A program made the translations under genes and the position numbers. Positions 1-11,016 of a stretch of DNA of 64,000 nucleotides are shown here, piece after piece; within the stretch, counting starts at the first letter, position 1; the number at the start of each line of letters is the position of its first letter. Source of the DNA: JAICYJ01 sp963737445 (GTDB lineage Bacteria > Actinomycetota > Thermoleophilia > Gaiellales > JAICJC01); NCBI GenBank assembly GCA_963737445.1, contig CAVTSO010000013.1:1-64000 (forward strand), read 5' to 3'. The notes beneath the pieces are model-generated. The model searched no databases and had not been told where the DNA came from. It saw only the letters and a program-made list of their open reading frames with translations.

Positions 1-326
1 GGTCACTCGCTCGGGGTCAGACTCAGAATCGGCAACCGGGGCATTCCGGCACCGAATCGACACATGCCGTTACTCGTAACACCGGTGGCAAAGTGGATGG
101 TTGAGCCGAAGCCGCGGCTCCGTCAAATTATCGGAGTCAAACACCGCTTCCGCCGACGACGCGGGTTCGTGACGGCTCCAACACACGTCGGCCCCGAGCA
201 GTGACCCTGCTCGAGGAAGCGCCAGCCCCGCGTTTCCCTGCCACATAGCGGATACGAGCGGGAAGCGTAGGGTGGCCAGTCGACCACTGGCGAGTTGGAC
301 GCCAGGAACAGGCAGCGACCGTCCGC
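1..326. other. No gene recognised at left edge
   Basis: I see no convincing coding frame, RNA or repeat here. The open frames on both strands lack family motifs and have the arginine/alanine-rich look of chance frames in high-GC DNA. It is probably intergenic sequence upstream of the acetyltransferase, or the end of an unrecognised gene cut by the window. Confidence 0.4.
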
Positions 327-802
327 ATGTCAAAGTTTGCGCTTCGTCCGGTATAAGTTGGCGAGATCTCGACGCGATCTTCGAGCAGATGCGTGACCCA
401 GAGTCAGTGCGCATGGCGGCGTTCACGCCTGAAGACCCGAGCGATCGAAGCGCCTTCGACGCCCACATGGCAAAGATCATATCTTCCTCTGAGAACAGGC
501 TTTGGGCGATCACCCGCGATTCTCGGCTCGTCGGCACCATCGGGAGCTACGTCTCGGAGGGAGCGACCGAGGTCACCTACTGGATAGACCGCACCTGCTG
601 GGGGCAAGGGATCGCAACGCGGGCTCTCAGACTGCTCCTCGAGGAGATCTCGGTTGGGCCGATCCGAGCCCGCGCCGCGAGCGACAACGCCGGGTCGTTA
701 CGAGTCCTTGAGAAGGCGGGCTTCCACCCGATTGATACGGAGGTGGCCTTTGCTCCGGGACGCGCCGCCGAGATCGAGGAGACCATTCTCGAGCTGCCTT
801 GA
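327..802 (+). CDS. GNAT family N-acetyltransferase, 5' end probably frameshifted
   Basis: The product looks like a GNAT acetyltransferase that moves an acetyl group from acetyl-CoA to an amine; the substrate cannot be read from sequence. The acetyl-CoA-binding stretch is visible as WGQGIATRAL, followed by the C-terminal 'N-x-x-S-x-x-x-L-x-K-x-G-F' signature (NAGSLRVLEKAGF). The best N-terminus begins at the ATG at 327 (MSKFALRPV, a typical GNAT opening), but the rest of the protein (SWRDLDAIFEQM onward) is one frame away, so a one-base shift must lie near 350. Without it the frame would start at 272 with an atypical leader. The same kind of shift recurs in the next genes, so an assembly error is likelier than a dead gene. 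Confidence 0.75.
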
Positions 803-839
803 ACATCGAGGGTGGCTCTGGGAAACGGCAAACGGTGAG

Positions 840-912
840 CGGGAGCGACGGGATCGAACCCGCGACCTCCGGCGTGACAGGCCGGCGTTCTAACCAGCTG
901 AACTACGCCCCC
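840..912 (-). tRNA. tRNA-Asp (GTC)
   Basis: On the minus strand the acceptor arms GGGGGCG and CGCTCCC pair, and the anticodon arm is CCGGC-CTGTCAC-GCCGG, giving anticodon GTC. No CCA is encoded. The T-loop reads TTCGAT, six bases instead of seven between GCGGG and CCCGT, so one base appears to be missing. Together with the frameshifts on either side this suggests a deletion in the assembly rather than a defective tRNA. Confidence 0.88.
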
Positions 913-1030
913 GGGGGCGCTGCCGGGCGCCGCGATAGTACGCTACAGCCCGCGCCGTGACGATCCAGCCTGACCGGAAAGCCGCGTACAATCGCGGTCG
1001 GTTGCCGTGCGGCCCGCCGGCGCCACCCGC

Positions 1031-2820
<1,790 letters not shown>

Positions 2821-2920
2821 GACGGCTGCAAACCGTCGTCTCGCAGTGTCGCCGCGGTCGGCCCGTGCCGAGCATTGTGCCCCCTTGCTCCTTGCGGGAC
2901 CCGGTTTTCGCCGTCTTCGT

Positions 2921-5900
2921 CTATGTGGCCGGCCGCACCGGCAGGCTCAGCCTGGCGGTGGTACCGCGGCCGGCGCCGGTCTCGATCGTGATCGATCCGC
3001 CGGCAGCGTCGATCCGCTCCATCATCGCCTCCAGCCCCAGGTGGTTGGTGACCCGCGCCCGCGACAGCGCCTGCTCGAGGTCGAACCCGCGCCCGTCGTC
3101 GCTGACCACGGCATGCAGCAGCCCGCCCTCGGTCGTCAGCGTGATCGAGAGCCGCGTCGCCCGCGAGTGGTTGCGGGCGTTCGTGGTGAGCTCCGCGATC
3201 GACCTAAATGCGATCGTCTCCAGCGTCTCGTCCAGCCGCTCGACCACCCCCAGCGCCTCGAAGCTGACCTGCATCTCCGACTCCGACTGCACGGTCGAGA
3301 GCAGCTGGCGCAGGGCCGCCTCCAGGCCGTTTTGCCACAGCACCGCCGGCCGCAGCTCGAAGGTCATGCGCCGGGTGCGGTCGACGGCGCCCGCCATCAG
3401 CTCGGCGACCTCATCAAGGACGGTTGCGGCACGGGTGACGTCGCCTTGATCGATCGCCCGCCGCACGCGGTCGAGCGCGATCACGCAGGCCGACAACACC
3501 TGCACGGTGTCGTCGTGCAGGTCGGCCGCAACTCGCGAGCGTTCCTCCTCCTGCGCCAGCACCAGCCGCTCCAGCAGGGCACGGTGCCGCTGCTCGAGCA
3601 GCCCCAGCCGGTCGGCCCGCTGACGCAGCTCGGACTGCATGTGCGCTCCGCGCAGCGCCGCGGCGATCTGCTCGGCCACCGCCTGCATCAGCAGCGAGTC
3701 CTGCTGGTCGAAGCGTCCTGGGGAGAGGTCGTAGAGTGCGATCAGGGCGACCGTCTGGCCGTCGACGGTGACGGGCGTGATCAGCACTGAGGCGTACTTG
3801 CGGTCGGTGGGCACCCAGGGCTGGAAGCCTGGATCCTCGGAGATGTGGTTGATGCGCAGCTGCCGGCCCTCCGCGAACACCTGGCCCGTGGTGTGGGCGT
3901 GCAGCGGCTTCCGCATGCCCTCGATGCTCCCGTCGTGCAGGTCGACATCGACGAGCGCCACCTGCTCGCCGGTCTCGGGCTCGGCCACGTACGCGGTTAC
4001 AGCGCCGCAGGCGATCAGCCGCGAGATGGTGTTGGCGGCGGCCCGCAGCGTCGGCTCGACCCCGGTTGCGCTTGCCACCGCCTCGGCCACCGCGACCGTC
4101 ACCTCCAGCCGGCTGGCGCGCTTCGCCGACTCGTCGCGCAGCTGCGCGCCCAGCAGGGCGGCCGCCACCTGCTCTGCGACCGTCTGCATGAACAGCTCGT
4201 CGGCGGCCGTGTAGCGGTTTGGCGCCCTCTCGGCCACGCTCAGCACCGCCACCACCTCGTCGTTGATCAGCACCGGTGTCGCCAGCCGTGAGCGCCACGT
4301 ATCCGGCTGCAGGAGGCCGGGGATCGAACCGTCGGCGGCGTCGCATGCGTACACCTGCCGGCGCTCCGTGAAGGCCAGGCCGGTCGTCCCCTGGGCCAGC
4401 TCGCGGCGGAGGCCGGCACTCGACTCGCCGTCCGGCATGACCGAGGCGACCACCAGCTGCTCGCCTGTGGCCGGCAACACGATGCTGGCCTCAACGGTGG
4501 CGTACCCGGCGCCCTCGCGCACGGTCCGCACGAACGTCTCCAGCACGGCGTCCTGGCTGTCCGCCGCGGCCACCGCCCGGGCCGCGGCCAGAGTCAGCTC
4601 CAGCCGCCGCACGTTGGCCTCCGCCTCCGAACGCAGCCGTGCCCCGCGCATGGCCGCCGCCACCTGCTCCGCAGCGGTGCGCATCAGCACCTCGTCGTCC
4701 TGGGTGTAGCGGTCGGGGACATCCTCGGCCAGCTCCAGCACTGCCTCGCAGCGTCCGTCCACCATAACCGGCGCCTGCACCAGCGATGGATAGTCTCCCT
4801 CGCCCTCCCAGGCGTAGTCGGGATCTTCGGTGGCGCGGCCCAGGCGCACAACCTGGCCGGTGCGGATAGTGCGGCCGGTGATGCCGTGGCCGATCGGCCA
4901 GCGCGTCTCGGGCGCATCCGATTCGACGCGTTCCAGGTTGACCATCAGCACCGCCTCGCCCGCCTGGTGGTGGCAGCGGTAGACCGACACCGCGCCGTAC
5001 TCGATGGCCTCGAACAGGGCGGTCGCGGCCGCCCGCAGGGCCTCGTCCTCCGATGCCGCCGAGGCGGTGCGCTTCGCGATCTCGGCGGTTAGTGCCAACC
5101 GCCGAGCGCGCCGCTCCGACTGGCGTCGCAGCTCTACGCCCCGCAGCGATGCCGCCACCTGCCCGGCCACCGCAACCATCAGGCGAAGGTCGTCGCCATC
5201 CAGCATGTCGGGCTCGTACTCGTGCACGGACATCACCGCACGGCAGCGGCCGCCGTCCATCACCGGCACCGCCACCATCGACTCCCAGACCTCGTCGTTG
5301 ACGTCGTTGGGCCACGCGTAGCTGGGGTGCTCGTTGGCCCGTGCCAGCAGCACCGGTTCGCAGTGCAGGATCACCTCGCCGATGACGCCCTCCATCAGCC
5401 CTCGCCGCACTCCGGCTAGGCTTGACCCGTCCGCGTTGTAGTCCGACACGAACAGCTGCTCTCCCTCCTCGTGCAGCGCCAGCGTCGCCACCGTCGCGGT
5501 GTAGCTGACCCGCTCGAACACGGTACGGGCGGCCAGATCCAGCGCCTGCTCGACTGTGCTCGCCTCGGCGATGCCGCGGGCCAGCTCGCCCGCTAGCGCC
5601 AGCCGGTCGGCGCGGCGCGACGACTCTCGCCCCAGGCCGATGCGCCGCAGCGAGGCGGCCACCTGCTCGGCCGCGGTCGCCATCAGCACCATGTCCTGGT
5701 CGCTGAAGCGGTTGGGGCGATGATCGCCCAGCTCGAGCGTGGCCACACAGGTTCGATCCACCACCACCGGCATCAGCAGCACGGAGCGGTAGCTCGGTTC
5801 CCAGGCAAAGGGCCGCCACTCGCTGCGCTCGGTCACGTCGTCGATCCGCACCGGACGGCCCTGCTCGAGTGCGACGCCGGTGATGCCGTCGCCCAGCGGC

Positions 5901-7402
5901 CTCCGCAGGCCGGTCGGCAGCTCCCCGTCCGGGTAGTGCGAGGCCACCAGTATCTGTTCGCCCGTGATCCGGTCGGCCAGTACCGCCGCCATCGTCTCGT
6001 AGGCGGTGGAGCGGGCCAGCGCGGCGACCACAGCCGCCAGCGCGCCCTCCGGGCTGGTGGCGGCGGCCACCCCGCGGGTCACCTCCAGCGTCAGCTCCAG
6101 CCGCTGCGCCCGCCGCTCCGACTCGTCGCGCAGGTTGATGCTGCGCCAGGCGGCGGCCAGATGGTCGGAGACGTGCTGCATCAGCGCCGCGTCGAACCGG
6201 TCGAACCGGTCGGGATGGGCGTCCCAGATCTCGAGCGCTGCGACGCAGTGATCATCGACGACGATTGGGGTCACCAGGAGGGAGTTGAGGGGCGGCGGGT
6301 GCGGCCAGTCGAACCTGGGGTCGGTCTGGGCATCGCCCAGCAGGATCTGCTCGCGCGTCCGGATGGAGGCTCCCACCACGCCCGCGTGCAGCGGGCGGCG
6401 CTGACTGCCGGGCTGGGCGTCGAGGCGCGAGAGGTCACTGACCAGCAGCTGTTCCTGGGTGTCCTCCAGCACGATCGTGGCTGCCACGAGGTCGTAGCTG
6501 GAGTTGGCGAAGACGGTGGAAGCGGCACTCTTCAGCGCCTCTGCCGGCGACGGCGCGTCGGTCAGCGCGGCCGCCACGGCAGAGCCGACGGCGAGCCTGG
6601 CGGCGCGGTGCCGTGACTCCTCGAGCGCACCCGCGCGCATCAGGGCGCTGGCCAGCATGCCCGCCACCGAGGCCATCAGCTCGGCGTCGTGTGGATCGAA
6701 GGCGTTGACGCGCGTGTCGCACAGCTCGAGCACGGCGTCGCAGCGTCCGTCGACGATCACCGGTGTCAGCAGCAGCGAGTTGTAGACCGCGTCCTCGTCC
6801 GGCCATTCGAACCCGGGATGGCGGCCGGCCCGGCCGTGCAGCTGCTGTACGCCGGTCAGCGCCACCGCACCGACCAGCCCAGCGGCCAGCGGCCTGCGCA
6901 TCCCGGTATGGTTTCGCAGTGCGCGGGTGCGGTCGGCCACGATCAGCTGCTCGTCGGTCTCGTGGTCGAGCAGGGTGGCCGTGACGGCGTAGTAGCCGGA
7001 GTTGTCGAAGACGGCATCGACCGTCGCTCCCAGCACCTCGACCACGGTCACGGCATCGGCCACGCCGGCCGCGACGGCCTGTGCCAGTGCCAGCCGGCGA
7101 GAACGCTGCGAAGCCTCCACGGCCACGCGCAGCACCGTCTCGGTGAGCGCGGCGAGATGGACGAACAGTTCGCGCTCGGCGTCGCTGAACGCGGGCGCGT
7201 CGTTGCCCCGCTGCGCCATCAGCACGCCCGGCCGTCCGTCGGCAAGCGGTACCGACGAGCGCAGCAGACGGGGGTCGTCCCCGGCACCCAGTGCTGCGTC
7301 GTCCGGCTCCAGCGCCACCCACTCGGCCCCGAGACCGCTCCTCAGCCTTTCGAACAGCTGCTCCATCTCGGTGACCGGAGCCGGTGGCTGGGATGGGTCC
7401 AT
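2921..7402 (-). CDS. Multi-GAF sensor histidine kinase (HisKA_3 type)
   Basis: A soluble kinase of 1,493 residues. An N-terminal degenerate GAF domain (about residues 10-105) is followed by seven GAF domains of roughly 165-170 residues, each with a recurring motif such as MRRPLAAGLVGA, QRRPLHAGVVGA, LRRPLGDGITGV, VRRGLMEGVIGE, TRWPIGHGITGR, LRRELAQGTTGL or MRKPLHAHTTGQ. The C-terminus has a HisKA_3 dimerisation/phosphorylation segment around residue 1300 (AADLHDDTVQ, with the phospho-accepting His) and a HATPase domain with N-box ELTTNARNHSRA, G1 DDGRGFD and G2 NHLGLEAMMER. There is no membrane segment, so the signals are presumably intracellular small molecules or redox/light cofactors. No response regulator gene lies next to it. 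Confidence 0.93.
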   Translation of the reverse strand: MDPSQPPAPVTEMEQLFERLRSGLGAEWVALEPDDAALGAGDDPRLLRSSVPLADGRPGVLMAQRGNDAPAFSDAERELFVHLAALTETVLRVAVEASQRSRRLALAQAVAAGVADAVTVVEVLGATVDAVFDNSGYYAVTATLLDHETDEQLIVADRTRALRNHTGMRRPLAAGLVGAVALTGVQQLHGRAGRHPGFEWPDEDAVYNSLLLTPVIVDGRCDAVLELCDTRVNAFDPHDAELMASVAGMLASALMRAGALEESRHRAARLAVGSAVAAALTDAPSPAEALKSAASTVFANSSYDLVAATIVLEDTQEQLLVSDLSRLDAQPGSQRRPLHAGVVGASIRTREQILLGDAQTDPRFDWPHPPPLNSLLVTPIVVDDHCVAALEIWDAHPDRFDRFDAALMQHVSDHLAAAWRSINLRDESERRAQRLELTLEVTRGVAAATSPEGALAAVVAALARSTAYETMAAVLADRITGEQILVASHYPDGELPTGLRRPLGDGITGVALEQGRPVRIDDVTERSEWRPFAWEPSYRSVLLMPVVVDRTCVATLELGDHRPNRFSDQDMVLMATAAEQVAASLRRIGLGRESSRRADRLALAGELARGIAEASTVEQALDLAARTVFERVSYTATVATLALHEEGEQLFVSDYNADGSSLAGVRRGLMEGVIGEVILHCEPVLLARANEHPSYAWPNDVNDEVWESMVAVPVMDGGRCRAVMSVHEYEPDMLDGDDLRLMVAVAGQVAASLRGVELRRQSERRARRLALTAEIAKRTASAASEDEALRAAATALFEAIEYGAVSVYRCHHQAGEAVLMVNLERVESDAPETRWPIGHGITGRTIRTGQVVRLGRATEDPDYAWEGEGDYPSLVQAPVMVDGRCEAVLELAEDVPDRYTQDDEVLMRTAAEQVAAAMRGARLRSEAEANVRRLELTLAAARAVAAADSQDAVLETFVRTVREGAGYATVEASIVLPATGEQLVVASVMPDGESSAGLRRELAQGTTGLAFTERRQVYACDAADGSIPGLLQPDTWRSRLATPVLINDEVVAVLSVAERAPNRYTAADELFMQTVAEQVAAALLGAQLRDESAKRASRLEVTVAVAEAVASATGVEPTLRAAANTISRLIACGAVTAYVAEPETGEQVALVDVDLHDGSIEGMRKPLHAHTTGQVFAEGRQLRINHISEDPGFQPWVPTDRKYASVLITPVTVDGQTVALIALYDLSPGRFDQQDSLLMQAVAEQIAAALRGAHMQSELRQRADRLGLLEQRHRALLERLVLAQEEERSRVAADLHDDTVQVLSACVIALDRVRRAIDQGDVTRAATVLDEVAELMAGAVDRTRRMTFELRPAVLWQNGLEAALRQLLSTVQSESEMQVSFEALGVVERLDETLETIAFRSIAELTTNARNHSRATRLSITLTTEGGLLHAVVSDDGRGFDLEQALSRARVTNHLGLEAMMERIDAAGGSITIETGAGRGTTARLSLPVRPAT

Positions 7403-7501
7403 CGCGACGGATTCTGTCAGAGCGGAGCGGACGTGTGCGGAGCGGACGTGTGGCGGCCAGGGCTCGCGCCGCTGAGAGACGCGTAGCCCCGGCCGGCCGG
7501 C

Positions 7502-8155
7502 TCAATCACATTTCTGGACGCCGTCGAGCAGCCAGCGTCCGTGAGCGGTGGACGCGTACGTGGCGAGAGCGACCACCGTGCCGTCGCGCACCAACCGGTA
7601 CTCGATCGGCTGCTGACGCGGGTACCCGGCCCGTTCGACCTGGTCACCGGGCCGGGCACCCAGCGCCTGTAGCGCCTTTCGGGCGAGCTGCGACTCCGGA
7701 TCGCCCGCGGCGGTCGGCGCGTAGTCGATGGAACTCTGGCTGCACGTTCCGCCGAGCGGGCGGTCATCGACCCACCGGCCGTCCTGGTCGACCACCTGAA
7801 GCGTCACCCAGCCGCGATGGCGTGGAGGATCGACGTTCCAGTCGGCTATGGTCATGCAGCCCAGGTGTGCGTCGCCTGGCGGCAGGGTCACGACGAATGG
7901 CTTGGGCTCCGGCTTCCAGCCTCCGGTCTGGTCGGTGCTGAGCGTGGCAGGTGCCCCGCCTTGCTGGGACAGAATCACGTGCACGCCGTCTGACCGGGGC
8001 CGCACCGCCGGAGTCAGCAGCCGGGTGCCGTCCGCGGTGCAGACAATCCGGGCCGTTTCCGGAAGCGCCCGGTGCTCGGGTGGCGTCCTGGCCGCGCCCG
8101 GTCCGCAGCCGGACGCGATCGCCGCGGTGATCGCACATGCCAGAAGCAGTCGCAT
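7502..8155 (-). CDS. Secreted lipoprotein of unknown function
   Basis: The start at 8155 gives a lipoprotein signal peptide (MRLLLACAITAAIASGCGPG, lipid-attachment Cys in the ASGC box). The mature part, about 200 residues, contains several Cys (HLGCMTI, GGTCSQS, QKCD at the end) and no domain I recognise. An in-frame extension upstream would run into tRNA-Val on the other strand and is rejected. A clear ECF-type promoter (8161-8189, minus strand) ends five bases before the ATG, so the transcript would be nearly leaderless. The gene lies just outside the element inserted in the tRNA, yet its promoter matches those inside. Confidence 0.72.
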   Translation of the reverse strand: MRLLLACAITAAIASGCGPGAARTPPEHRALPETARIVCTADGTRLLTPAVRPRSDGVHVILSQQGGAPATLSTDQTGGWKPEPKPFVVTLPPGDAHLGCMTIADWNVDPPRHRGWVTLQVVDQDGRWVDDRPLGGTCSQSSIDYAPTAAGDPESQLARKALQALGARPGDQVERAGYPRQQPIEYRLVRDGTVVALATYASTAHGRWLLDGVQKCD

Positions 8156-8160
8156 GCCGG

Positions 8161-8189
8161 TTCGACGCTGCCCGCGCGCTGAAGGTTCC
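8161..8189 (-). promoter_or_regulatory. ECF sigma-type promoter of the 8155 lipoprotein
   Basis: On the minus strand: GGAACC (8189-8184), a 16-bp spacer, then CGTCGAA (8167-8161), then five bases to the start codon at 8155. This is the classic ECF -35/-10 architecture with the same spacing as five sites inside the neighbouring element. Confidence 0.6.
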
Positions 8190-8211
8190 GGAGTAAGGTT
8201 CAAGCCGCCTC

Positions 8212-8284
8212 GGGCGGTTAGCTCAGCTGGGAGAGCACCTGCTTTACACGCAGGGGGTCGGCGGTTCGATCCCGTCACCGCCCA
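8212..8284 (+). tRNA. tRNA-Val (TAC), integration target
   Basis: The acceptor arms GGGCGGT and ACCGCCC with discriminator A, and the anticodon arm CCTGC-TTTACAC-GCAGG, give anticodon TAC (Val). The T-loop is the standard TTCGATC. CCA is not encoded. The 3' part from 8241 is repeated perfectly at 25681, which marks this gene as the attachment site of the element to its right. The tRNA itself remains intact at the left junction. Confidence 0.95.
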
Positions 8285-8287
8285 TCG
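8241..8287 (+). repeat. attL, 47-bp direct repeat
   Basis: This repeat begins inside the anticodon stem of tRNA-Val and ends three bases past the discriminator (…CCCATCG). It is identical to 25681-25727; the flanking bases differ on both sides. Confidence 0.92.
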
Positions 8288-8446
8288 TCAGTTTTCGGCT
8301 CAACCATGAGGCCTGCGGCAGTTGAAGCGACCCGGCCGCGGGCGCTGATCAGACTGGCGTGGTAGGAAATGGTGGGACCGGCTCGGCGCGGACATCAAGG
8401 GTGACGCGAGCGCCCCGACCGAGGCTGGTAGCTGCCTGTGTGCGCC

Positions 8447-9046
8447 CTACTGGTGGACGCGGTTCAGGCCGATCTGCCGTACCCACTTCTCGACCTTGAC
8501 GTGGTACTTGTGCGCGAGCGTCAGCGCGGCGATCCGCCAGGCCGTTCGTAACCGGCCGATGCGATCCTCGAAACGCGACGAGTCGTTCACCTCGGTGACG
8601 CTGTGATCCTGCAGGCCCTGCGCGATGTCGTCCGTCTCCTGTGCGGTTAGCTGGATGCTGGTCTGCCAGCCCTGCTGGCCGTGTTTCATCCCAGCGGGTG
8701 GGGTGATCACACCGAGGCGCACTGCTTGGCGGTCGTAGAGCTGGCGGACTCGTCGCATCTGCTTCGCGCCGGTATCCCACGTCGAGTCGGGGTAGTTCGA
8801 GAGCTTCCGATAGGCCTGGCCGTACTGGTGCGCGGCGGCCTCCCACATTCGATCGATCCGGTGCATCCTGGTCAGGTACCTCGCGAAGATCGCTGCTGGT
8901 GTCGGCGGCGGCGGAGCCGCTGACGTGGGCGCGGATGAGGCACCGCCGCTAGTCAGAGCCTTCCCCGAGTTGCTGCAGGCAGCGAGGAGAATGATCAGGA
9001 GCAGCGCCGCGGCTACGGATATGCCGCGACGGTCGCACCTGCCCAT
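8447..9046 (-). CDS. Lipoprotein of unknown function
   Basis: The start at 9046 (MGRCDRRGISVAAALLLI…) gives a basic n-region, a hydrophobic core and a lipobox ending LLAAC, followed by a Ser/Ala/Pro-rich linker. The rest (about 165 residues) is helical-looking, rich in Arg, Gln and Trp, and matches no family I know. It is the first gene after attL and reads toward the tRNA. The next gene upstream (9058-9522) is on the same strand with an 11-base gap, so the two are probably one transcript encoding exported proteins. Confidence 0.7.
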   Translation of the reverse strand: MGRCDRRGISVAAALLLIILLAACSNSGKALTSGGASSAPTSAAPPPPTPAAIFARYLTRMHRIDRMWEAAAHQYGQAYRKLSNYPDSTWDTGAKQMRRVRQLYDRQAVRLGVITPPAGMKHGQQGWQTSIQLTAQETDDIAQGLQDHSVTEVNDSSRFEDRIGRLRTAWRIAALTLAHKYHVKVEKWVRQIGLNRVHQ

Positions 9047-9057
9047 CGGACGCCTGT

Positions 9058-9522
9058 CTATGGCAACGTCAGCCACGTCTCCCACACACCCTCAACGCTG
9101 CCGCACTTGTCCATGAACGCCAAAGTGATCGTGTTCACGCCGGTCTTGAGCCTGGAGGACAGGCTGACCGGGTTGATCGGGACGTCGCTGCTCCCCGTGC
9201 AGTTCGCGCTGAAATCGTGGTAGAAGGACGCCGTGGTGCCGTCTTGATGCTTGATCGTGATGCGCAGTGCGTCATCGACATCGATCTGCGCCGTGCCGAG
9301 CGGATTTCCGGCGACCTTCACTGTGCCGCCGGTGTAGTTGATCGTGAACGTCTGCTTGAGGAACGTCTCACCGGTCGTACCCACCGGGTTTCCGGTGCTG
9401 CGGGTAGCGACCCGCACGGCGCTTCCCGGCGTCGCGCCCGACGAGGTGGCGATACCACCGATCAGGGCCGTTACGACGAGGATGCCCGTCGCAGCGACCA
9501 TCAAAATAATCCGAGCTCGCAT
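9058..9522 (-). CDS. Secreted or membrane-anchored protein of unknown function
   Basis: The start at 9522 is supported by a strong ribosome-binding site (GGAGG nine bases upstream). The N-terminus MRARIILMVAATGILVVTAL is a signal peptide or anchor. The mature region (about 125 residues) looks like a beta-rich extracellular domain with two Cys (SANCTGSS and MDKCGSV) that could form a disulfide. No family recognised. It lies directly upstream of the 8447-9046 lipoprotein gene. Confidence 0.72.
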   Translation of the reverse strand: MRARIILMVAATGILVVTALIGGIATSSGATPGSAVRVATRSTGNPVGTTGETFLKQTFTINYTGGTVKVAGNPLGTAQIDVDDALRITIKHQDGTTASFYHDFSANCTGSSDVPINPVSLSSRLKTGVNTITLAFMDKCGSVEGVWETWLTLP

Positions 9523-9792
9523 GGTGCTACCTCCGTTAACCTGAGCGTCGCGACGTTGGCGAAGGTAATCGAGGCGCGGGTCTAGCCGAGCGCGGTTTGC
9601 TGGGGCAGACCTCAAGACGCCTCGGCGCTGGTCGCTGTGAAGAGCGAGTGTCGCACACTATGTACGGCAACGAGGTATCCGGGACGCCAAACCGAGATTC
9701 GAGTCTCCAACTTCTCAGTCGTCCGATACTGATCACGGACCAGATCATCGTCATCCAGTCGCATCAGGATCCCCACCACCCTTGCGCCTCAC

Positions 9793-10005
9793 TCAGACAG
9801 CGTGCGTCGGCGGCTTAGTCGGATCATTGCGCCCGCGCCACCAGCGCACCAGTAGCACCGCGACCACCGCCCAGACGATCACGGCGATCACCAAGCCCTT
9901 AGTGTGCCCATTCAGCGCCAACGGAAGTACCAGCGCCGCGATGACTACAAGCGTTGCCGGGTTCAACCCGGCGTTGGTGCGGCGGATGATTGAGGCGTGT
10001 CTCAC
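9793..10005 (-). CDS. Small two-helix membrane protein
   Basis: This is a 70-residue frame starting with GTG. It has two adjacent hydrophobic stretches (about residues 18-32 and 38-54) and a basic tail after WWRGR. The hydrophobic pattern is the only evidence; no family is recognised and the ribosome-binding site is weak. About 270 bases upstream of 9522 are otherwise empty of genes. Confidence 0.5.
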   Translation of the reverse strand: MRHASIIRRTNAGLNPATLVVIAALVLPLALNGHTKGLVIAVIVWAVVAVLLVRWWRGRNDPTKPPTHAV

Positions 10006-10143
10006 CAGGCCAGAATACAGCCATCAACCCGGTGCGATCCTCATCGTTAGGCCGAGCTGAGCCTCCCGTGGGGCGGTGAGCTCAGCGTTCAACTCGGCGG
10101 CGACTCGGTACGAGCACGAGACACCTCGGGTAACGTCTCCAGC

Positions 10144-11016
10144 GTGGCGTTAGGGAACCTAGGTGTCTCAGCGGGGACGGTCTACCCAAGTCGGGCAGCG
10201 GTGCGGGCGGCCGGGCTGCATCGCCATCTCATGCGTGGTATCGCGGGTCGATCTGTTGAGGGGGCGGACGCGATTGTGATGAGTGGCGGCTACGACGACA
10301 TCGATCGTGGCGATGAGATCGTCTACACGGGCGAGGGTGGGCTGGACGAAAACGGGAGGAACGTCCGCGATCAGGAACTGACCGGCGGGAACGCCGCCCT
10401 TGTGACGAGCCAACTCGAAGGCCTACCCGTTCGTGTGATTCGGGGTTCGGAACTCCAGTCGGCTTTCGCCCCGTCAACCGGTTACCAGTACGACGGCTTG
10501 TTCTACGTTGAGGATCACTGGCACGAACGACCGCCGACGCACGGGTTCCTGCGGTACAGGTACCGCCTCGTGCGAGCGTCCGATGACGGCGAAACGATTG
10601 CGCCTCCGCCCCCACCCCCGCCCGACGGTCCGCCCCGAGTGCCGACGACCGTTCAGCGACTGGTGCGAAGCACTGAGGTCGCCAAGGCGGTCAAGGCTCT
10701 ACATGACCACCGATGCCAGATATGTGGGTCGCGGATCGAGTTGGGTGACGGCAGATCGTATGCCGAAGCGGCACACATCCGTCCACTAGGCGTGCCGCAC
10801 AATGGGCCGGACGATCCAGCCAATGTGCTCTGCCTCTGCCCCAACGACCACGTCCGATTCGACTACGGCGCGATCTCCGTCTCGGAGGCGGGAGTTGTCA
10901 TGGAGACTGCCACCGGCGTCGAGATCGGGTACTTGCGAACGCATCCTGATCATGTCGTGGGCGACGAGTACCTCGCATACCACCGTGCTCATTGGGCAGG
11001 CGGCACCGGCGTTTAG
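10144..11016 (+). CDS. SRA-domain HNH endonuclease (modification-dependent restriction)
   Basis: A predicted type IV restriction enzyme that reads modified cytosine through an SRA (YDG) domain and cuts with an HNH nuclease. The SRA domain fills about residues 1-145: GLHRHLMRGIAG, the hallmark SGGYDDIDRGDEIVYTGEGG, DQELTGGNAAL, VRVIRG and YDGLFYVEDHW. A polyproline linker follows, then an HNH domain from about residue 190 with CQICG, EAAHIRPLG, the DDPANVLCLCPNDH core and the metal/zinc Cys and His. The start is GTG at 10144. In SRA-HNH enzymes of this layout the cargo role is defence against DNA carrying 5-methyl- or 5-hydroxymethylcytosine. Cleavage activity is inferred. Confidence 0.88.
   Translation: MALGNLGVSAGTVYPSRAAVRAAGLHRHLMRGIAGRSVEGADAIVMSGGYDDIDRGDEIVYTGEGGLDENGRNVRDQELTGGNAALVTSQLEGLPVRVIRGSELQSAFAPSTGYQYDGLFYVEDHWHERPPTHGFLRYRYRLVRASDDGETIAPPPPPPPDGPPRVPTTVQRLVRSTEVAKAVKALHDHRCQICGSRIELGDGRSYAEAAHIRPLGVPHNGPDDPANVLCLCPNDHVRFDYGAISVSEAGVVMETATGVEIGYLRTHPDHVVGDEYLAYHRAHWAGGTGV

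Noticed and set aside
3414..7505. Large Arg/Gly/Ala-rich frames within the histidine kinase region
   Set aside because: They are alternative frames of the GAF repeats and lack domain signatures.
8156..8278. Upstream in-frame extension of the 8155 lipoprotein across tRNA-Val
   Set aside because: It is the antisense of the tRNA gene, a common false extension. The lipoprotein signal peptide and the ECF promoter fix the start at 8155.
10448..10475. Another GGAACT…CGTC promoter
   Set aside because: Spacing is 17 bp instead of 16 and it lies inside the SRA-HNH coding region, so it is likely chance.
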